Shown piece after piece: positions 33,437 through 42,715 of a DNA stretch of 64,000 bases. The notes under the pieces are model-generated. The model did no database searches and was not told the origin of the DNA. It worked only from the letters and a program-made list of their open reading frames with translations. Positions within the stretch are counted from its first letter, which is position 1. Each line of letters opens with the position of its first letter. A program made the position numbers and the translations under genes. Source of the DNA: Micromonospora_E sp048060115 (GTDB lineage Bacteria; Actinomycetota; Actinomycetes; Mycobacteriales; Micromonosporaceae); NCBI RefSeq assembly GCF_048060115.1, contig NZ_JBHMIM010000033.1:1-64000 (forward strand), given 5' to 3'.

Positions 33437-35035
33437 ATGAATCCTGTCGTACTGATCGCTGAAGAGCTTGCGCCCGCCGCCATCGACGTGCTCGCCCACG
33501 ACTTCGATGTGCGTCACGTCGACGGCACCGACCGCGCGGCGCTGCTCGCCGCGCTCGCCGACGCCAACGCGGTGATCGTGCGCAGCGCCACCCAGATCGA
33601 CGCCGAAGCGCTGGCTGCGGCCCCCCGACTCAAGGTGGTCGCCCGCGCCGGCATCGGCCTGGACAACGTCGAGGTACCGGCCGCCACCGCCCGAGGTGTG
33701 ATGGTGGTCAACGCGCCGACCTCGAACATCGTCTCCGCTGCCGAGCAGGCGATCGCCCTGCTGCTCGCGGTCGCCCGTAACACCGCCAGCGCCAGCTCCG
33801 CGCTCAAGGCCGGCGAGTGGAAGCGTTCGAAGTACACCGGCGTCGAGATCCAGGGCAAGACCGTCGGCGTGGTCGGGCTCGGTCGGATCGGGGTGCTGTT
33901 CGCCCAGCGGATCGCCGCGTTCGGGACCCGGCTCATCGCCTACGACCCGTACATCCAGCCGGCCCGGGCCGCCCAGCTCGGGGTGCGGCTGGTCGGCCTG
34001 GAGGAGCTGCTGCGCGAGAGCGACTTCATCTCGATCCACCTGCCGAAGACGCCGGAGACGCTCGGCCTGATTGGCGAGAAGGAGCTGGCGATCGTCAAGC
34101 CCGGGGTGCGGATCGTCAACGCCGCCCGTGGTGGCCTGGTCGACGAGCAGGCCCTGGCCGACGCGCTCGCCGAGGGCCGGGTCGGCGGCGCCGGGGTGGA
34201 CGTGTACGCCAAGGAGCCGTGCACCGCCTCGCCGCTGTTCGCCTTCGACAACGTGGTCGCCACCCCGCACCTGGGCGCGTCCACCGCCGAGGCGCAGGAC
34301 AAGGCGGGGCTCGCGGTGGCGCGCAGCGTCAAGCTGGCCCTGCAGGGGGAGTTCGTGCCGGACGCGGTCAACGTCCAGGCCGGCGGGGTCGTCGCCGAGG
34401 ACGTCCGTCCGCTGCTGCCGTTGGCGGAGAAGCTCGGCAAGGTCTTCACCGCGGTGGCCGGCGGCGTCGCGGCCAACGTCACCGTCGACGTACGCGGTGA
34501 GGTGGTCAGCAACGAGGTGTCGGTGCTGAAGCTGGCCGCCACCAAGGGCCTGTTCAGTTCGGTGGTGGAGGAGCAGGTCACGTACGTCAACGCGCCGCAC
34601 CTGGCCGCCGACCGGGGCGTCGAGGTGGAGCTGGTAACCCAGCAGGACACCGCCGAGGCACCGAATCTGGTGACGGTGCGCGGGGTGCTGCCGGACGGCG
34701 GCACGGTCAGCGTCTCCGGAACGGTGGTGCACACCGGCGGTCGTGACCTGGTCCGGTTGACCGAGGTCGACGGCTTCGACCTTGAACTGACCGCCGAGGG
34801 CATCCTGCTCTTCTTCCGCTACGTGGACCGGCCCGGCGTGGTCGGCACCATCGGGTCGACCCTCGGCGAGGCCGGGGTGAACATCGCGGCGATGCAGGTG
34901 GCCCGGCGCTCCGCCGGCGGTGAGGCGCTGATGACCCTGACGGTGGACTCCGCGGTCGGCGCGGAGTCGCTGAGCTCGGCCGCGAGCTCGATCGGGGCCA
35001 CTGCGGCCAGCGCGGTCGACCTGCGCGAGGAGTGA
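33437..35035 (+). CDS. serA: D-3-phosphoglycerate dehydrogenase
   Basis: This 532-residue enzyme makes 3-phosphohydroxypyruvate, the first step to serine. It has the NAD-binding GVVGLGRIGVLFAQR, the catalytic His in VVATPHLGASTAEAQDKAG, an intervening ASB domain and a C-terminal ACT domain (FFRYVDRPGVVGTIGSTLGE) for serine feedback. This long form is standard in actinobacteria. TGAGGA precedes the ATG. A TACGAT box at 33323 could be its -10, leaving a 5' leader of about 100 nt. A strong hairpin follows the stop. Confidence 0.97.
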   Translation: MNPVVLIAEELAPAAIDVLAHDFDVRHVDGTDRAALLAALADANAVIVRSATQIDAEALAAAPRLKVVARAGIGLDNVEVPAATARGVMVVNAPTSNIVSAAEQAIALLLAVARNTASASSALKAGEWKRSKYTGVEIQGKTVGVVGLGRIGVLFAQRIAAFGTRLIAYDPYIQPARAAQLGVRLVGLEELLRESDFISIHLPKTPETLGLIGEKELAIVKPGVRIVNAARGGLVDEQALADALAEGRVGGAGVDVYAKEPCTASPLFAFDNVVATPHLGASTAEAQDKAGLAVARSVKLALQGEFVPDAVNVQAGGVVAEDVRPLLPLAEKLGKVFTAVAGGVAANVTVDVRGEVVSNEVSVLKLAATKGLFSSVVEEQVTYVNAPHLAADRGVEVELVTQQDTAEAPNLVTVRGVLPDGGTVSVSGTVVHTGGRDLVRLTEVDGFDLELTAEGILLFFRYVDRPGVVGTIGSTLGEAGVNIAAMQVARRSAGGEALMTLTVDSAVGAESLSSAASSIGATAASAVDLREE

Positions 35036-35055
35036 CGGTACGGAACATTTGGCGC

Positions 35056-35084
35056 GGCGGTTCGGGCGTTCTGCCCGAACCGCC
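35056..35084. terminator. bidirectional terminator between serA and a convergent gene
   Basis: GGCGGTTCGGGC (35056-35067) pairs perfectly with GCCCGAACCGCC (35073-35084) around a 5-nt loop. It separates two converging genes. Confidence 0.7.
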
Positions 35085-35090
35085 GTCCGC

Positions 35091-35459
35091 TCAGCGGGCC
35101 GTCGCGCTGGCCGACGACGGGTATACCGAGCCGTCCTGCGGATCGAGCAGGAGCAGGCCGTGTTCCTGAGCCAGCCCTTCGATGGTCAGCAGCACCTCAT
35201 CGGCGCAGGTGAGCTGCAGATTCATCTCGACGTGGTCGATGGCGACATGTAGTGGAACCTTCGCCCAGGGGGAACCAGCACCGGTCGCGGCGGGGCCCTG
35301 GTCCGGATAGTCAGCGGTCAGCGTGGCGTAGAACGACGTTATCCGGCGGTCGGTGTCGCCGTCGACGTGCTGGCCCTGCCGGCACAGTTCATGTGCGGCG
35401 TGCACGTCCGCCGGAGTGGACTGATCGTCCAACGCCCATACGACTAGATCAAATGTCAC
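35091..35459 (-). CDS. hypothetical protein
   Basis: This 122-residue acidic protein begins VTFDLVVWALDDQSTPADVH and contains VPLHVAIDHVEMNLQLTCAD and VLLTIEGLAQEHGLLLLDPQDGSVY. The pattern (a start like xxYDLxVW, and a late helix before an 'LLDPQ' strand) matches a family of small uncharacterised actinobacterial proteins, sometimes linked to immunity proteins, but I cannot assign a function. GTG 35459 is the likely start; the frame stays open upstream in shadow sequence. No strong ribosome binding site is visible. Confidence 0.65.
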   Translation of the reverse strand: MTFDLVVWALDDQSTPADVHAAHELCRQGQHVDGDTDRRITSFYATLTADYPDQGPAATGAGSPWAKVPLHVAIDHVEMNLQLTCADEVLLTIEGLAQEHGLLLLDPQDGSVYPSSASATAR

Positions 35460-35827
35460 GCCGGACAGCGTGCCATCTACCCGGTCGATCGTTCCAGCCA
35501 GTGGGGCGGTCGACAAGCGTAGATACAGAATTTTGAGCCTTGCGTACCGTTGTAGGGAATCGATAGCGTGTGGTGGCGGTCGCTCAGGAGTTGTTGCGGT
35601 ACGGTCCCGTCTTCGGGTGACGTCCGACCGCTCCGCGCGTGCTCCGTGAGCGGCAGCACCCCCGGTGCGCGAGCCAGGCGCACGTGTCGCCGGTCGGCTC
35701 CCGTGGTCACTTGCCGAGATCACGGGAGCCGACCGCGTCGGCCACCGCTCGTTCCCGGGTCGCCAGTTGTCCGGCGGCCACCCACTGGCTATGGCCGCTG
35801 ACTGATCACCAGGTCCGGCGCGGCCGG
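35460..35827. other. intergenic region with a long inverted repeat
   Basis: No convincing gene is seen in these 368 nt. The main structure is an inverted repeat whose arms are 35691-35708 and 35718-35735: 18 positions with one G-T wobble, around a 9-nt loop. It lies downstream of apbE (minus strand) and could be its terminator, though it lacks a T-tract. Confidence 0.5.
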
Positions 35828-36691
35828 TCAGTCGCCGATCAGGTCGAGGACCTGGTATCCGTCCGCTGTGGGGAACCAGTCCCGGCCAGCCGCGCCGGCG
35901 GCGTACAACGCGGTGGCGTAGCCGTCGGCCACGGCGAGGTCGGCGCCGAGCACCATTGCGGCACCGGCGCGGCGCACCGTGGATCCGGTGTGCGGATCGA
36001 TCACCAGCCGCTGGCGGGTGGTCAGCCCGCTGGTCCCGATCGCGCCGTCCACCATGGTCACCACGGTCGGCGCGGCGTCGACGCCGTCGGAGCCGGGTGG
36101 TTGCTGCAGGGCCACCCGCCACGGTCCGCCGTGTGGGGCGTGTCCCCGTACCGTCAGATCGCCGCCGCTGATCACGGCGTAGTCGCTGACGCCGGCCGCG
36201 CGTAGTCGGCTGGCGGCGCGCTCTATCGCCCAGCCCTTGATCATGCCGGCGGGGTCGAACCCGCCGGGGACGGCCCACGGGTCGAACCAGCCACCGGTGG
36301 CTGCCCGCATCGTGAGGCAGCGGTCCACGATGTCGGCGAGCGGCGGATACACCTGCGGCGCGACCTCGCCCCGACGCAGCAACGACACCAGGCTGTTGGG
36401 TCGCAACGGGCTGTAGGTCACGTCGATGGCCCGCAACTCGGCCACCGCGTCGCTGATCGCCTCGCTCAGTTGGCGACGGCCGATGCGGTCGCCGCCGACC
36501 AGGACCAGCCGGTACCGTGCGGTCGAGGTGCTGACGGTGTGCCGGGCCGCGATCGTGCCGGCCGCGCGGGGGTCGGCCGCCGACGGCGGTAGGTCGGTGG
36601 TGCGACCCGTCGCTCTGCTGGGGGTCACCGCGGGTACGGCCCCGACCAGCAGATCGGGTGGCTCCAGCTGGGCAGCGCGGTGTGCCAGCAT
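35828..36691 (-). CDS. FAD:protein FMN transferase (ApbE family)
   Basis: This 287-residue protein is of the ApbE family, which moves FMN from FAD to a Ser/Thr in a target flavoprotein. Visible motifs are YSPLRPNSLVSLLRRGE, GGFDPAGMIKGWAIERA, VISGGDLTVRG and the C-terminal metal-site region GADLAVADGYATALY. The ATG at 36691 has AGGAGG 8 nt upstream. No signal peptide or lipobox is visible, and no FMN-binding target protein lies next to it, so its partner is elsewhere. Confidence 0.9.
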   Translation of the reverse strand: MLAHRAAQLEPPDLLVGAVPAVTPSRATGRTTDLPPSAADPRAAGTIAARHTVSTSTARYRLVLVGGDRIGRRQLSEAISDAVAELRAIDVTYSPLRPNSLVSLLRRGEVAPQVYPPLADIVDRCLTMRAATGGWFDPWAVPGGFDPAGMIKGWAIERAASRLRAAGVSDYAVISGGDLTVRGHAPHGGPWRVALQQPPGSDGVDAAPTVVTMVDGAIGTSGLTTRQRLVIDPHTGSTVRRAGAAMVLGADLAVADGYATALYAAGAAGRDWFPTADGYQVLDLIGD

Positions 36692-36918
36692 CGTGATGCC
36701 TCCTTCGACCGGCGCCCGAATGCGGCCTTCACCTACAGTAGCCGTCGGGTATGAGAAGGGTACTAAGCCGGACTGTGTACTTGCTGTGCGCCCGGCGGTG
36801 TCAGGCACAAGACGGGAATTGGCGGCGTACCGTCCGAATCATGGGACTGGCGTACCGTTGAACGAGACGATCGCTTAACGTTCGCTAGGCGGTCGATCGA
36901 TCTGACTTAGGAGTGGAC

Positions 36919-37956
36919 GTGGCGATGGCGCGGATCGCGGTCGTGGCCGGCGACGGCATCGGGTCCGAGGTGACCGCGCAGGCCCGCAAGGTCATCGACG
37001 CGGTGCTGCCCGGAGTCGAGGCCACCGAGTACGACCTGGGCGCGGCCCGCTACCACCGCACCGGCGAGGTGCTGCCCGACTCGGTGCTGACCGAGCTCGC
37101 CGAGCACGACGCCATCCTGCTCGGTGCCGTGGGTGACCCCACCGTCCCGCCGGGGGTGCTGGAACGCGGCCTGCTGCTCAAGCTGCGCTTCGCCTTCGAC
37201 CAGTACGTCAACCTGCGGCCATCCCGGTTGTGGCCCGGCACCGCCAGTCCGCTCGGCGGGGTCAAGCCCGGCGAGATCGACTTCGTGGTGGTCCGCGAGG
37301 GCACCGAGGGTCTCTACACCGGTGCTGGCGGGACGATGCACCAGGGCACTCCCGCCGAGGTCGCCACCGAGGAGAGCCTGAACACCCGGTACGGCGTCGA
37401 GCGGGTGATCCGCGACTCCTTCGCCCGAGCCGCCCGCCGGGAGCGGCGCAAGGTCACCCTGGTGCACAAGACGAACGTGCTGACCCACGCCGGTTCGCTG
37501 TGGGCGCGGACCTTCGCCGAGGTCAAGGCCGACTTCCCGGAGATCGAGACTGAATATCAGCACGTCGACGCGGCGGCCATGTTCATGGTCACCCACCCGC
37601 AGCGCTACGACGTGGTGGTCACCGACAACCTGTTCGGCGACATCCTCACCGACATCGCCGCGGCGGTGACCGGGGGCATCGGTCTGGCCGCCAGTGGCTG
37701 CATCAACCCGGAGCGCCGCTTCCCGTCGATGTTCGAGCCGGTGCACGGCTCCGCGCCCGACATCGCCGGCAAGGGGGTCGCCGACCCGGTGGCCGCCGTG
37801 CTCTCCGCCTCCCTGCTGCTCGACCACCTCGGTCACCCCGAGCAGGCCGAGCGAGTATCCAGGGCGGTCGCGGCCGAGCTGGCCTCCCGTACGCCGGGAG
37901 CCGCGCTGCGTACCGCCGAGATCGGCGACCGGCTCGCCGCCCACGCGGCGGGCTGA
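36919..37956 (+). CDS. leuB: 3-isopropylmalate dehydrogenase
   Basis: This protein of about 345 residues oxidatively decarboxylates 3-isopropylmalate in leucine synthesis. Typical motifs are AVVAGDGIGSEVT, LLLKLRFAFDQYVNLRP and the late FEPVHGSAPDIAGKG. With cimA it can also act on methylmalate for isoleucine. AGGAG lies 5-6 nt before GTG 36919 and 12 nt before ATG 36925; either may be the start. It stands 284 nt before ilvE and may be cotranscribed with it. Confidence 0.96.
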   Translation: MAMARIAVVAGDGIGSEVTAQARKVIDAVLPGVEATEYDLGAARYHRTGEVLPDSVLTELAEHDAILLGAVGDPTVPPGVLERGLLLKLRFAFDQYVNLRPSRLWPGTASPLGGVKPGEIDFVVVREGTEGLYTGAGGTMHQGTPAEVATEESLNTRYGVERVIRDSFARAARRERRKVTLVHKTNVLTHAGSLWARTFAEVKADFPEIETEYQHVDAAAMFMVTHPQRYDVVVTDNLFGDILTDIAAAVTGGIGLAASGCINPERRFPSMFEPVHGSAPDIAGKGVADPVAAVLSASLLLDHLGHPEQAERVSRAVAAELASRTPGAALRTAEIGDRLAAHAAG

Positions 37957-38239
37957 GGCCGCACCGCACCGCACCGACCGCGGACCGCAGGTCGGAATCT
38001 CGTCACCTTCCACAGCCCACCCGGCACTGGCCCACCCGGCCGCCCACCCACGGCGCGGTCGGGCGTGCCCGTGTCGCCGGTCGGGCGACCGCGCGTGTCC
38101 GACCGCCGATGACCACTGGCTCACCAGCGAGACGTGGTCCATCGGCGTGGCCGACTGCGCCGGTTCCCGCTGAACGAACGTTCGGGGTAAGTTGCATGAC
38201 ACACAACTTCGTCACTTTCTCGCCATGGAGGTCAGCCCA

Positions 38240-39337
38240 ATGATCGGCGGTGACAAACTCGATTTCGAGATCCGTCCGAATCCGCACCCGGTAGCGGCCG
38301 CGGAACGCAGCGCGCTGCTGGCCAATCCCGGATTCGGCCAGATCTTCACCGACCACATGGTCACCGTCCGGTACGCCGAGGGCAAGGGCTGGTACGACGC
38401 CCGGGTCGAGCCGCGGGCACCGATCCCGATGGACCCGGCCACGGCGGCGCTGCACTACGCCCAGGAGATCTTCGAAGGGCTCAAGGCCTACCACGCGGCC
38501 GGCGGCGGCGTGACGTTGTTCCGGCCGCAGGCCAACGCGGCGCGGTTCGTCGCCTCCGGCGCGCGGATGGCCATGCCCGCACTGCCGGAGCAGGTCTTCC
38601 TCGATTCACTACAACATCTGATCACCATCGACCGGGAGTGGATTCCCGCCGGTGACGACGGCAGCCTCTACCTGCGTCCGTTCATGTTCGCCAGCGAGGT
38701 CTTCCTCGGGGTGCGGCCGGCCCGCGAATATCTCTACGTGGTGATCGCCTCACCGGTCGGCTCCTACTTCTCCGGAGGCGTGAAGCCGGTGACGGTCTGG
38801 GCCTCGCCGCTCTACACCCGGGCCGCGCCGGGCGGCACCGGAGCCGCCAAGTGTGGTGGCAACTACGCCGCCTCCCTGGTGGCGCAGGCCGAGGCGATCG
38901 AACACGGCTGCGACCAGGTGGTCTTCCTGGACGCGGTCGAGCGGCGCTACGTCGACGAGCTCGGCGGCATGAATGTCTTCTTCGTCTACGACGACGGTTC
39001 GTTGGTGACCCCGCCGCTGACCGGGGCCATCCTGCCGGGGATCACCCGGGAGTCGGTGATCACGTTGGCCCGCCGGGCCGGTCACCAGGTCATCGAGCGG
39101 CCGGTCAGCCTGGAGCAGTGGCGGGCCGACGCGGCCAGCGGCAAACTGCGGGAGGCGTTCGCCTGCGGCACCGCGGCGGTGATCACCCCGATCGGCCGGG
39201 TCCGGTCGACCGACGGCGAGTTCACTGTCGCCGACGGCGGGTCGGGCGAGGTGACGATGGCGCTGCGGCAGACCCTGGTGGACATCCAGCGGGGCCGGGG
39301 CACCGACCCGGACAACTGGGTGCACCGGGTGCTCTGA
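38240..39337 (+). CDS. ilvE: branched-chain amino acid aminotransferase
   Basis: This 365-residue PLP enzyme makes Val, Leu and Ile from their keto acids. The PLP lysine is in GAAKCGGNYAASL, and AQEIFEGLKAYH and EAFACGTAAVITPIG are family signatures. GGAGG lies 8 nt before the ATG at 38240; the frame is open back to 38192, where an upstream ATG at 38225 overlaps the ribosome binding site. A perfect 20-bp hairpin follows the stop. Confidence 0.96.
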   Translation: MIGGDKLDFEIRPNPHPVAAAERSALLANPGFGQIFTDHMVTVRYAEGKGWYDARVEPRAPIPMDPATAALHYAQEIFEGLKAYHAAGGGVTLFRPQANAARFVASGARMAMPALPEQVFLDSLQHLITIDREWIPAGDDGSLYLRPFMFASEVFLGVRPAREYLYVVIASPVGSYFSGGVKPVTVWASPLYTRAAPGGTGAAKCGGNYAASLVAQAEAIEHGCDQVVFLDAVERRYVDELGGMNVFFVYDDGSLVTPPLTGAILPGITRESVITLARRAGHQVIERPVSLEQWRADAASGKLREAFACGTAAVITPIGRVRSTDGEFTVADGGSGEVTMALRQTLVDIQRGRGTDPDNWVHRVL

Positions 39338-39344
39338 CCAGAGT

Positions 39345-39386
39345 GCGTTTCGGGTGGTGCGGTGTCCACCGCACCACCCGAAACGC
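39345..39386. terminator. bidirectional terminator after ilvE
   Basis: The arms 39345-39364 and 39367-39386 are perfectly complementary over 20 bp, separated by two bases. It lies between ilvE and the convergent phosphatase gene. Confidence 0.75.
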
Positions 39387-39403
39387 GAGGCCGGGCGGCG
39401 CTG

Positions 39404-40141
39404 TCAGGTGAGCAGGCTGGCGCGCAACGTCTCGATCCGGTCCGCCGGTAGGCCGGCTGCCCGTAGGTAGCCCTCCACCGAGCCGTGCCGCTGCCGGAAC
39501 TCGGTCAGGAACGTCTGCATCGCCTCCGCCGGGCAGGTGAAGAACGGCACCGGCACCAGATGGTCGTTGCCCTTCTGGGTACGCAGCCAGGCGAGCAGGC
39601 GCTCGCTGCCGGCCGTACTCAGTGCGTAGTCCTCGGCGATCACCGTGTCCCGCACCCCGAGCAGCGACAGCGTCATGGCACAGACCAGGCCGGTCCGGTC
39701 CTTGCCGGCCATGCAGTGCACCACCGCCGGGGCGGTCCGCTCCTGCGCCAGCAGCGCGATCGCCGCGACGAAGCCGTCAGCGGCCTGTTCGGTCAGGTCG
39801 TGGTACCGGTCCGCCAGGTAGCGGGCCGCACCCCGGTCCGGCTGGTACGGGATCTCGTTCCAGTCCTGATGCTCCAGGTGGATGTTGTGGTACTCGAGCC
39901 CGTCCGCCGGCCGGATCCGGCCGTAGGTGTCGACCTCGTGCGGGCGGCGCAGATCGATGACGGTGCGTACGCCGAGCGTGGCGAACACGGCTTCGTCGTC
40001 GCCGTCCAACCGGTGTGGCGAGTCGGCGCGGTAGACCCGCTGCCAGCGGACCGTACGGCCGTCGAGCCCTTCGTAGCCACCGATGTCGCGGAAGTTGAAC
40101 ATGGTGGCGAAGGCGAGGGACCGGGTGGCGGCTGAAGTCAT
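39404..40141 (-). CDS. protein tyrosine/serine phosphatase
   Basis: This 245-residue protein belongs to the bacterial Y_phosphatase3 family. The P-loop HCMAGKDRTG gives the nucleophilic Cys and Arg, and the N-terminal FNFRDIGGYEGLDG is characteristic. It may act on phosphotyrosine or phosphoinositides. ATG 40141 lies 7 nt after TACGGT, with a weak -35 TTTACC 18 nt earlier, so the mRNA may be leaderless; GTG 40150 is an alternative start. Confidence 0.9.
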   Translation of the reverse strand: MTSAATRSLAFATMFNFRDIGGYEGLDGRTVRWQRVYRADSPHRLDGDDEAVFATLGVRTVIDLRRPHEVDTYGRIRPADGLEYHNIHLEHQDWNEIPYQPDRGAARYLADRYHDLTEQAADGFVAAIALLAQERTAPAVVHCMAGKDRTGLVCAMTLSLLGVRDTVIAEDYALSTAGSERLLAWLRTQKGNDHLVPVPFFTCPAEAMQTFLTEFRQRHGSVEGYLRAAGLPADRIETLRASLLT

Positions 40142-40255
40142 GTCATCCACCGTAGCGACGAAGGCCGACAGTGGTAAACGGCCGGGCAGCCGTGGCCGAA
40201 GCTGGTCACGGCCGCCCGGCCGATCACGCGTGACGTGTCGTGCGGCGTCCGGCTG

Positions 40256-40729
40256 TCAGATGAGGCGTCCCGGCGCCATCGGCGGGACCGGGGCACCGTA
40301 GGTGCCGCCGTAGTAGCCGCCGAGCTTGTCGCGGTACGTCGGGTCGGAGCCGTGCGTCTCGTCGTACTCGGGGGAGTCCTTGATCTGGTCCTTGCTCCGG
40401 TCGACGAAGACCTTCTCCTCGTCGTGGTCGACGCGGTTGACCACGCCGGCCGGCAGCATGACCTTCTTGCCGAAGATCCACGGCCCGGTGTCGACGACCA
40501 GGTAGCTGCTGTCCACCTCGTCGCTGGCGGAATCGATCTTGCCGATGCTGCCGTCGGTCGCCTCGACCTTGTAGCCGGCGAGGTCGGCCCCGTCGACGGC
40601 CGCGTCGTCCCGGTAGCGCCACGGGTCGAACGCGCCGGCCGGGCTGCCCCCGGCGACGGCACCCTGGCCACCGGCCAACAGCGGGTCCGGGGTCTGCGGC
40701 GCGGTGCTCTGCGGATCGATCCTGTCCAT
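40256..40729 (-). CDS. PRC-barrel domain protein
   Basis: This 157-residue protein has a PRC-barrel (about 48-110; ADLAGYKVEATDGSIGKID, FGKKVMLPAGVVNRVD), flanked by a Pro/Gly-rich N-terminus and a Gly/Tyr-rich C-terminus (LGGYYGGTYGAP). PRC barrels bind proteins or RNA in photosynthetic complexes, RimM and stress proteins. AGGAG precedes the ATG. In actinobacteria this type is often stress-related; the precise role is unknown. Confidence 0.88.
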   Translation of the reverse strand: MDRIDPQSTAPQTPDPLLAGGQGAVAGGSPAGAFDPWRYRDDAAVDGADLAGYKVEATDGSIGKIDSASDEVDSSYLVVDTGPWIFGKKVMLPAGVVNRVDHDEEKVFVDRSKDQIKDSPEYDETHGSDPTYRDKLGGYYGGTYGAPVPPMAPGRLI

Positions 40730-40905
40730 CGGAGATCACTCCTCTGCTAGGCGAATCTGACGACCTTGTCGGGTTCGAGATACCCGGACGCCCGGATCCC
40801 CACACCTGTCGCCGATAGACGAAGATCGTTCAGGTCGGCGGGCCGCCGTCCCGCGATGTGGGTTCGACTACCGGACTGGCCGTCGCCGGTGGCAAAGTAC
40901 CCTGC

Positions 40906-40938
40906 GTGACTCGCCTCGTACTCATTATTGGCAGCTAG
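40906..40938 (+). CDS. cimA leader peptide
   Basis: The frame GTG-to-TAG encodes MTRLVLIIGS: Leu-Val-Leu-Ile-Ile in succession. It is followed at once by a GC palindrome and an intrinsic terminator upstream of cimA. CAAAGT at 40893-40898 lies 7 nt before the GTG, so the transcript may begin at the start codon. The run of branched-chain codons makes this a strong candidate for an attenuation leader. Confidence 0.8.
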   Translation: MTRLVLIIGS

Positions 40939-40968
40939 CGCGCCCGGCACCCGCCCGCCGAGCGCGCA

Positions 40969-40997
40969 GACCTCCCGCATCCGCGGGGGGTCTTTTT
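40969..40997 (+). terminator. transcription attenuator of cimA
   Basis: GACCTCCCGC (40969-40978) pairs with GCGGGGGGTC (40983-40992) with one wobble, followed by TTTTT. It is an intrinsic terminator about 100 nt before cimA. Between it and the leader peptide, two GCGCGC blocks can pair with each other and could be part of the alternative fold. Confidence 0.8.
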
Positions 40998-41097
40998 GTT
41001 GGCCGTACGAGGTCGGCGCAACGAGCGGGCAGGCGGGCCCGGCGCGAGCCCGGCGACGGATGCGGTGGCGCGGGACACCCGGCGAAAGGAACCCAGG

Positions 41098-42705
41098 ATG
41101 ACTTTCCAGGTCTTCGACACGACGCTGCGCGACGGGGCGCAGCGTGAAGGCATCAGCTACTCGGTGGTCGACAAACTCGCGGTCGCGCGCCTGCTCGACG
41201 ACTTGGGCGTCGGCTTCATCGAGGGTGGCTGGCCTGGTGCCATGCCCAAGGACACCGAGTTCTTCCGCCGAGCCCGCACCGAGCTCGACCTGCGGCATGC
41301 CGTACTGGTCGCGTTCGGAGCCACCCGCAAGACCGGTGTAGGCGTCGCCGACGATCCTCAGGTCCGCGCCCTGCTGGACGCCGAGACCTCGACTGTCTGC
41401 CTGGTCGCCAAGTCCGACATCCGCCACGTCGAACGGGCGTTGCGGACCACCGGCGCCGAGAACCTGGCGATGGTCGCCGACACGGTCGCCCACTTCGTCG
41501 CCGAGGGCCGGCGGGTCTTCCTCGACTGCGAACACTTCTTCGACGGCTTCCGCCACGATCCGGCGTACACCGCGTCGGTGGTCGCCACCGCCGCCGAAGC
41601 CGGCGCCGAGGTCGTCGTCATGTGCGACACCAACGGCGGCATGCTGCCGTCCCAGATCGGCGCGGCCATCACCGACCTGGTCGGGCGGACCGGGCTGGGC
41701 GCCGACCGGCTCGGCATCCACTGCCAGAACGACACCTCGTGCGCGGTGGCCAACACCATCGCCGCCGTCGAGGCCGGCGTACGCCACTTCCAGGGCACCG
41801 CCAACGGCTACGGCGAACGGCCCGGCAACGCCGACCTGTTCGCCGTCGTCGCCAACCTGCAACTCAAGCTCGGGCTGCCCGTCCTACCGGACGGCTGCCT
41901 GGGGCAGATGGTGCGCGTCTCGCACGCCATCGCCGAGATCGCCAATATCGCCCCCGACACCCACCAGGCCTATGTCGGGGCCGCCGCCTTCGCTCACAAG
42001 GCGGGGCTGCACGCGAGTGCGATCAAAGTGGATCCGCTGATGTACAACCACGTAGACCCGTCGGTTGTCGGTAACGACATGCGGATCCTGGTGACCGAGA
42101 TGGCCGGTCGGGCCAGCATCGAGCTGAAGAGTCGTGAGCTCGGTGTGGACCTGGCCGGCCATCCGGACGCCCTTTCGCGGGTCACCAAGCGGGTCAAGGA
42201 ACTGGAGGCTGGTGGCTGGTCCTTCGAAGCCGCCGACGCGTCGTTCGAGCTGCTTGTTCGCTCCGAACTCGCCGCCGACAGCGGTACCGTCACCGTCCGG
42301 CCGTTCACTCTGGAGTCCTACCGGGTGCTGGTCGAGCACCGCGAGGACGGCGCGGTCGTCTCCGAGGCCACCGTCAAGGTCCGGGTACGCGGCGAGCGGG
42401 TGATCGCCACTGCCGAGGGCAACGGCCCGGTCAACGCCCTCGACGAGGCGCTGCGGGTGGCGCTGCGCGGCCACTACCCGGAGCTGGCCGAGTTCCAGCT
42501 GGCCGACTACAAGGTGCGGATCCTCGAAGGCAGTCAGGGCACCGGGGCGATCACCCGGGTGCTGGTGGAGACGGTCGACGGCAACGCCCGGGACTGGACC
42601 ACCGTCGGGGTGCACGAGAACGTCGTCGAGGCGAGCTGGCGGGCTCTGGTCGACGCGCTCACCTACGGGCTGGCCCGCAGCGCGGCCCACGCCGTCGCCG
42701 GCTGA
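41098..42705 (+). CDS. cimA: citramalate synthase
   Basis: This 535-residue enzyme of the isopropylmalate-synthase superfamily condenses pyruvate and acetyl-CoA to (R)-citramalate, a threonine-independent route to 2-ketobutyrate and isoleucine. It has DTTLRDGAQREG at the N-terminus, GIHCQNDTSCAVAN, the metal-site FAHKAGLHASAI and a C-terminal LeuA-type regulatory domain. Sequence such as FIEGGWPGAMPKDTEFF is typical of CimA and separates it from LeuA. An AAGGA site precedes the ATG. LeuB and LeuCD, also in the window, can process its product. Confidence 0.94.
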   Translation: MTFQVFDTTLRDGAQREGISYSVVDKLAVARLLDDLGVGFIEGGWPGAMPKDTEFFRRARTELDLRHAVLVAFGATRKTGVGVADDPQVRALLDAETSTVCLVAKSDIRHVERALRTTGAENLAMVADTVAHFVAEGRRVFLDCEHFFDGFRHDPAYTASVVATAAEAGAEVVVMCDTNGGMLPSQIGAAITDLVGRTGLGADRLGIHCQNDTSCAVANTIAAVEAGVRHFQGTANGYGERPGNADLFAVVANLQLKLGLPVLPDGCLGQMVRVSHAIAEIANIAPDTHQAYVGAAAFAHKAGLHASAIKVDPLMYNHVDPSVVGNDMRILVTEMAGRASIELKSRELGVDLAGHPDALSRVTKRVKELEAGGWSFEAADASFELLVRSELAADSGTVTVRPFTLESYRVLVEHREDGAVVSEATVKVRVRGERVIATAEGNGPVNALDEALRVALRGHYPELAEFQLADYKVRILEGSQGTGAITRVLVETVDGNARDWTTVGVHENVVEASWRALVDALTYGLARSAAHAVAG

Positions 42706-42715
42706 GCCCGCGCGG

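Noticed and set aside
38175..38190. A possible second LexA box (CGAACGTTCG) before ilvE
   Set aside because: It lacks the four-base spacer of the SOS box, and ilvE has no reason to be in the SOS regulon.
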